Shown: positions 18,927 to 21,714 of the stretch, in pieces
How positions within the stretch are numbered: position 1 is the first letter of the stretch
Layout: the number at the start of each line of letters is the position of its first letter
Virus record (IMG/VR): IMGVR_UViG_3300029309_000011
Coordinates: 60,804 to 82,517 of that record
DNA length: 21,714 bases
Reading direction: 5' to 3' (one strand)
Source of the DNA: a virus
The notes under the pieces: generated by a model
What the model was told of the DNA's origin: nothing
The model's database searches: none
Seen by the model: only the letters and a program-made list of their open reading frames with translations
Program-made: the position numbers and the translations under genes

Positions 18927-19385
18927 ATGACCATCAGCAATCAAACAAACACTGACAACGACACAGTAAACCAACTCTTTGATAAACCTCAAAGAAGAAA
19001 CGTAGCTAGTTCTAAAAAATCAGTTATTCATGATCCATTAGTCTCAATTAATGAAAGATTAGAAAAGTTAACCGAGCTCACTGCATTGGTTAAAGATACT
19101 AAAAATGAAATTGATGCTATCAAAAATACTTTTGAATCAGATTTAAAATCTTTCTTAGATAATGATGACGATAAAGTCAGACCTATGATCACTCATACCA
19201 CTGATAAGAATAAGAAAGTCTATCTTCAAATAAGAAAGACATACAAATACTCTGACAAACTAGTAGAGAAAAGAACAAGAATCGAAAATCTTAAAGCTGA
19301 TTTAAAAGCGGCAGAAGAGAAAGCTGTTAGAGAAAACAAAGCTGTCCTAGTTAAAGAAGATTTTACAGTAGTTTTTAAAAGTTAA
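18927..19385 (+). CDS. Hypothetical coiled-coil protein (152 residues)
   Basis: The frame is open from a TTG at 18903, but that would place the CACTTTATT motif inside the gene; the ATG at 18927 is the better start. The product begins MTISNQTNTDNDTVNQLF, has a polar first 40 residues, then a helix (INERLEKLTELTALVKDTKN), an acidic patch (LDNDDDKVRP), a beta-like stretch (KKVYLQIRKTYKY) and a second coiled-coil helix (ENLKADLKAAEEKAVRENKA). It ends with a strand (VLVKEDFTVVFKS). The helix-strand-helix layout suggests a nucleic-acid or protein-binding accessory factor; I do not recognise it. No Shine-Dalgarno site. Confidence 0.6.
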   Translation: MTISNQTNTDNDTVNQLFDKPQRRNVASSKKSVIHDPLVSINERLEKLTELTALVKDTKNEIDAIKNTFESDLKSFLDNDDDKVRPMITHTTDKNKKVYLQIRKTYKYSDKLVEKRTRIENLKADLKAAEEKAVRENKAVLVKEDFTVVFKS

Positions 19386-19387
19386 TT

Positions 19388-19726
19388 ATGTTATTTAGAA
19401 TTTCTACACCTCCTACCAAATTTGGAGCTACTGCTATCACAGAGGGCATTAGAGAAGTTCCCCAAGAGATTTGGGAGCGTTGCCTAGAACGTCATATGAA
19501 TGGCGATTGGGGCGATTTAGATGAAGACAGTAGGGCAACTAATGATAGAGCCTTTAAAGAAGGTAAATCACATTGGATGTATTCCGTTTACAAGAATGTC
19601 TATAAAGGTAAAGACATTTGTATCGAAACACAAGGTTACGGATTAACTAAGAAACAAATGGATCTTTTCAACTACAGAGTAGATGATTACAACTACACAG
19701 TAGTCATGTTTCCATCAGAACGCTAG
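19388..19726 (+). CDS. GDWGDL-family small protein (112 residues)
   Basis: The product has RHMNGDWGDLDEDSRATNDR (35-54) and a C-terminal strand ending YTVVMFPSER. From memory this matches a small family of plasmid and phage proteins with the pattern H..GDWGDL...D...N...., then an internal strand and a (V/L)LFP.E(Y/R) end; its function is not established to my knowledge. Here the middle contains SVYKNVYKGKDICIETQGYG. It starts two bases after the upstream stop and is followed by a strong terminator, so it closes a transcription unit. Confidence 0.6.
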   Translation: MLFRISTPPTKFGATAITEGIREVPQEIWERCLERHMNGDWGDLDEDSRATNDRAFKEGKSHWMYSVYKNVYKGKDICIETQGYGLTKKQMDLFNYRVDDYNYTVVMFPSER

Positions 19727-19735
19727 TCATTCCAG

Positions 19736-19771
19736 GGGGTTTGGAGTTTTCCAAATCCCTTTCTATTATTC
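19736..19771 (+). terminator. Intrinsic terminator
   Basis: GGGGTTTGGA (19736-19745) pairs with TCCAAATCCC (19750-19759) in a 10-base stem with one G·T pair and a GTTT loop, followed by TTTCTATTATT. It lies 9 bases after the stop codon of the GDWGDL-family gene and is a convincing Rho-independent terminator. Confidence 0.85.
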
Positions 19772-19779
19772 ACTTTATT
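19771..19779 (+). promoter_or_regulatory. CACTTTATT motif, copy 4
   Basis: It comes directly after the terminator's T-rich tail and 13 bases before the ATG at 19793. If transcription ends at the terminator, a start signal must lie between it and the gene, and this motif is the only repeated element there. Confidence 0.45.
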
Positions 19780-19792
19780 TTTACAAAACACA

Positions 19793-20425
19793 ATGGACAT
19801 TAAAGAAACAATTTTTTCCTTAAGATATAGAAAAGGAGATTCAATTGAATTAGTTTCAGAAAGAACTGGTGTATCAATTGAAAAGGTCAAACAGATTCTT
19901 AAAGATCAAAACAACATCATAAGAGAGACAGAAGATGAACTTACAGTTGATGAAGTCTCAGAATTAACTGGGTTTTCTCCAATGTGGATTAAAAGAAATA
20001 TTCGAAAATATAATCACTTTATTTCGCCAGTAAGAACTTATCTTTTTAAAACATCAGAAAACCCAATAGGTTTCGCTGTTCATGTATTTAATAAAGATGA
20101 AGTTTATAAATATTGCGAAGTTAAATTAAAAATGCTTTTAAAATCAGCGGATAATTATTTACAAACGGAATTAAATCCTACTTATTATGATGGGTATCCA
20201 TATGGATATAAGAGATCATTTAACACACCTAAAATTCAACAAGTGTATACACGTTTTAAGACTCTATCTTCTAAGCCTTTTAGTTCTAATCATTGGGTAG
20301 GAAAATTAAATTATAACAACAGACTTAGTCATAAAAAGGTTATGGCTGAGTACAGAATGCCTACAAGTATAACTAAGGAGTTTAAATTAAATGAGTACAA
20401 ACATTATGAAAAGGAGATAAACTAA
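19793..20425 (+). CDS. Protein with two helix-turn-helix segments, probable DNA-binding regulator
   Basis: The 210-residue product has two helix-turn-helix-like parts: SIELVSERTGVSIEKVKQIL (17-36), similar to the recognition part of sigma region 4 and many repressors, and LTVDEVSELTGFSPMWIKRN (50-69), of the MerR/excisionase type. A basic, Tyr-rich C-terminal domain follows (YDGYPYGYKRSFNTPK, about 131-146). It likely binds DNA and could control one of the repeated motifs in this window; that link is speculation. It is the first gene after a terminator, its leader is A-rich (TTACAAAACACAATGG) without Shine-Dalgarno, and it is coupled to the next gene by TAATG. Confidence 0.65.
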   Translation: MDIKETIFSLRYRKGDSIELVSERTGVSIEKVKQILKDQNNIIRETEDELTVDEVSELTGFSPMWIKRNIRKYNHFISPVRTYLFKTSENPIGFAVHVFNKDEVYKYCEVKLKMLLKSADNYLQTELNPTYYDGYPYGYKRSFNTPKIQQVYTRFKTLSSKPFSSNHWVGKLNYNNRLSHKKVMAEYRMPTSITKEFKLNEYKHYEKEIN

Positions 20426-20754
20426 TGACTCAATTAACAAATGATCTTATCAACTTAAATACAAAACAAATTCATTACTTGATAGATTTACTTCAACAAA
20501 AGATTGAATGGGAAAAAACTAATTTTGAATGTGGTTTAGGTAAATATATGAGAGAACCTGAAAATAAACCAACAGTAAAACAGTTTCAAGATCATAATGC
20601 AATCTCTATGTGGCAGCACTCATTAATGAAACAACTATATGTTATTTCTCAATATACTATCTTAGAAACTGCAAAACTATATCCAGAACAATTTGGTAAA
20701 GAAGATAGTGAAGCAATATCTGTAAGTATTAATCAATCTTCAATCAACAATTAA
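20425..20754 (+). CDS. Hypothetical protein (109 residues)
   Basis: Translation is coupled to the regulator gene by TAATG, with AAAGGAG about 9 bases upstream. The product starts MTQLTNDLINLNTKQIHYLI, is helical (DLLQQKIEWEKTNFECGLG, MWQHSLMKQLYVISQYTILE) and ends in a polar Ser/Asn tail. No family is recognised. It could be a partner of the upstream DNA-binding protein; this is only inferred from gene order. Confidence 0.6.
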   Translation: MTQLTNDLINLNTKQIHYLIDLLQQKIEWEKTNFECGLGKYMREPENKPTVKQFQDHNAISMWQHSLMKQLYVISQYTILETAKLYPEQFGKEDSEAISVSINQSSINN

Positions 20755-20766
20755 AGGAGAAAAGAA

Positions 20767-20931
20767 ATGGCTGCTACTTATTTAAATCAAGATGAACGTG
20801 ATCTTCTATATGATTTAACAAAAGAACATCTTGAGAAGATAGAAGAAGGAGATTGGGATACAGTTAAAGAAGATGTATCAAAAATCTATTTAATTTTATA
20901 CAAACTCACTAAAAAGGAGGACAATTCGTAA
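20767..20931 (+). CDS. Tiny acidic protein (54 residues)
   Basis: The ATG at 20767 follows AAAGGAG at about 8 bases. The product begins MAATYLNQDERDLLYDLTKE, is an acidic helical protein (HLEKIEEGDWDTVKEDVS) and ends KKEDNS. Its TAA overlaps the ATG of the next gene (TAATG), and its last codons carry that gene's AGGAGG. No family is recognised. Confidence 0.65.
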   Translation: MAATYLNQDERDLLYDLTKEHLEKIEEGDWDTVKEDVSKIYLILYKLTKKEDNS

Positions 20932-21053
20932 TGCATTTACTAATAGGCATAGCTTGCGGAGCTTCAATTTTTTATTACTTTTATTTGATGGCAAATTTTT
21001 TAGATTTAAAATCAATTAAAAAACGTAAAAGAAAACTAAGGAGGAAGAGATAA
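20931..21053 (+). CDS. Tiny membrane protein (40 residues)
   Basis: The product starts MHLLIGIACGASIFYYFYLM, a single hydrophobic segment of about 22 residues, followed by LKSIKKRKRKLRRKR, an extremely basic tail. By the positive-inside rule the tail would lie in the cytoplasm. AGGAGG precedes the start, and TAATG overlaps link it to both neighbours. Small phage membrane proteins of this shape include superinfection-exclusion and lysis-timing factors, but I cannot assign it. Its own coding sequence contains the AGGAGG for the next gene. Confidence 0.65.
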   Translation: MHLLIGIACGASIFYYFYLMANFLDLKSIKKRKRKLRRKR

Positions 21054-21475
21054 TGACAGAACAACTTGAATTAGTTTTCCGTAAATATGATTTAGAACTA
21101 ACACCTGATGAACAGGTAACTATATGGGATGAAGTAGCGTTCTACCATGAAATTAATCAAGAATATTTTGATCAAGATGAGGTGGAGGATCTTCTTGGTG
21201 AAGCAAAGAAAGAAGAAAGATTAATTTATGAAATTGAAGATCTTGTAGATTCAGTGATTACAAAAGAATCTAAAACCAGAACAATTACATTTTTCGATGA
21301 TCAATTATGGATTATCCATCGTGTTTTAAAGGAAAAAGAAGAATTATACTCAAGTACTTATCATAGACATCACAACGAAGATGATCTTAAAGTCATAAAC
21401 AAAGAAGGAAACCTTATAGGAATATGGGGAGACATTTACAAAAAAATCAAAGAGGCACTCAATGAATCAATCTAA
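21053..21475 (+). CDS. Acidic hypothetical protein (140 residues)
   Basis: The start is coupled to the upstream stop (TAATG) with AGGAGG about 8 bases away. The product begins MTEQLELVFRKYDLELTPDE and is very acidic (NQEYFDQDEVEDLLGEAKKE, about 35-54), with a helix RTITFFDDQLWIIHRVLKEK and a C-terminal segment KEGNLIGIWGDIYKKIKEAL. No family recognised. The next gene starts inside its last codons (14-base overlap). Confidence 0.6.
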   Translation: MTEQLELVFRKYDLELTPDEQVTIWDEVAFYHEINQEYFDQDEVEDLLGEAKKEERLIYEIEDLVDSVITKESKTRTITFFDDQLWIIHRVLKEKEELYSSTYHRHHNEDDLKVINKEGNLIGIWGDIYKKIKEALNESI

Positions 21476-21714
21476 ATACTTAGACATAGCTATAGAGCTC
21501 TATGACATCTATTCAGCAAATGATATACACCATAAGAAATGGTTATCAGCTAGAGATTTAGCCAAACTCAAGGGTGGCCCTGGATTGATCGCAAAGGTGA
21601 AGAGGAGCAATGGACTATTGTCTGAACTAAAACCTGTATTTGCTGATTATGTGAATACCAAGACTCAATATCAATCATGTAACACTCCGCAGCAATGGAC
21701 TTGCAAATTTGATA
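21462..21714 (+). CDS. Hypothetical protein, cut by the right edge
   Basis: An ATG at 21462 opens a frame that stays open for 84 codons to the window edge. It begins MNQSKYLDIAIELYDIYS and continues with WLSARDLAKLKGGPGLIAKV and TPQQWTCKFD. It is preceded by AGAGG about 7 bases upstream. The segment SARDLAKLKGGPGLIAKVKR looks like a helix-turn-helix or other basic helical pair, but the fragment is too short for an assignment. Confidence 0.6.
   Translation, partial: MNQSKYLDIAIELYDIYSANDIHHKKWLSARDLAKLKGGPGLIAKVKRSNGLLSELKPVFADYVNTKTQYQSCNTPQQWTCKFD

Overview
The window is part of a low-GC, double-stranded DNA tailed phage genome (or prophage). The evidence is a terminase large subunit, a portal protein, a scaffold-like protein and a set of virion-type proteins on the minus strand, facing a plus-strand run of very small, tightly packed genes typical of early phage regions. 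No host gene, integrase, polymerase or tRNA is visible. A marine host, perhaps a picocyanobacterium, is my guess from base composition and the look of the structural proteins; the sequence does not prove it. The large portal and the many internal-looking virion proteins favour a podovirus-like particle, but no tail gene is diagnostic.

Left arm (1-12118, minus strand, read from 12118 toward 1). In transcription order: a 493-residue virion-type protein, a 62-residue protein, four small structural-type proteins (one carrying the start of a Peptidase_S74-like chaperone motif whose remainder lies in an overlapping reading frame), a Gly/Ala-rich membrane-active-looking protein, a 306-residue protein, a coiled-coil protein built from 11-residue repeats, a candidate small terminase subunit, the large terminase, a 60-residue AbrB-like protein, the portal, and a Gln/Pro-rich scaffold-like protein whose first half is encoded inside the portal gene in another frame. 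A clear intrinsic terminator follows, then two small genes and the start of a further gene that runs off the left edge. This is a packaging and head-assembly module.

Centre (12119-12729). The only long non-coding stretch separates two divergent transcription units. It has a leader terminator facing the structural genes, twelve TGTAA/TTACA motifs in about 380 bases, and a sigma70-like plus-strand promoter with a perfect palindrome between its -35 and -10 boxes. It looks like the main regulatory, and possibly replication, region.

Right arm (12730-21714, plus strand). A Gp88-like gene leads about 26 mostly tiny genes, many joined by ATGA or TAATG overlaps and most with good Shine-Dalgarno sites. 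The recognisable ones are a DNA cytosine-5 methyltransferase, a protein with two helix-turn-helix segments, and a small GDWGDL-family protein. Between groups of genes lie RNA-like elements: a duplicated hairpin, a duplicated T-rich leader, three mutually exclusive hairpins, a strong terminator, and a recurring CACTTTATT motif just ahead of four genes.

The most notable feature is at 15671-16786. The methyltransferase gene contains, in a second frame, a complete 290-codon gene (15837-16709) with its own Shine-Dalgarno site. That frame also reads as a conserved phage-type protein (repeated LPTPT motifs, MMGFPIGWT near the end). Hallmark motifs of both proteins are written in the same bases. Together with the portal/scaffold overlap, this window has two long same-strand dual-coding regions, both marked by locally raised GC.
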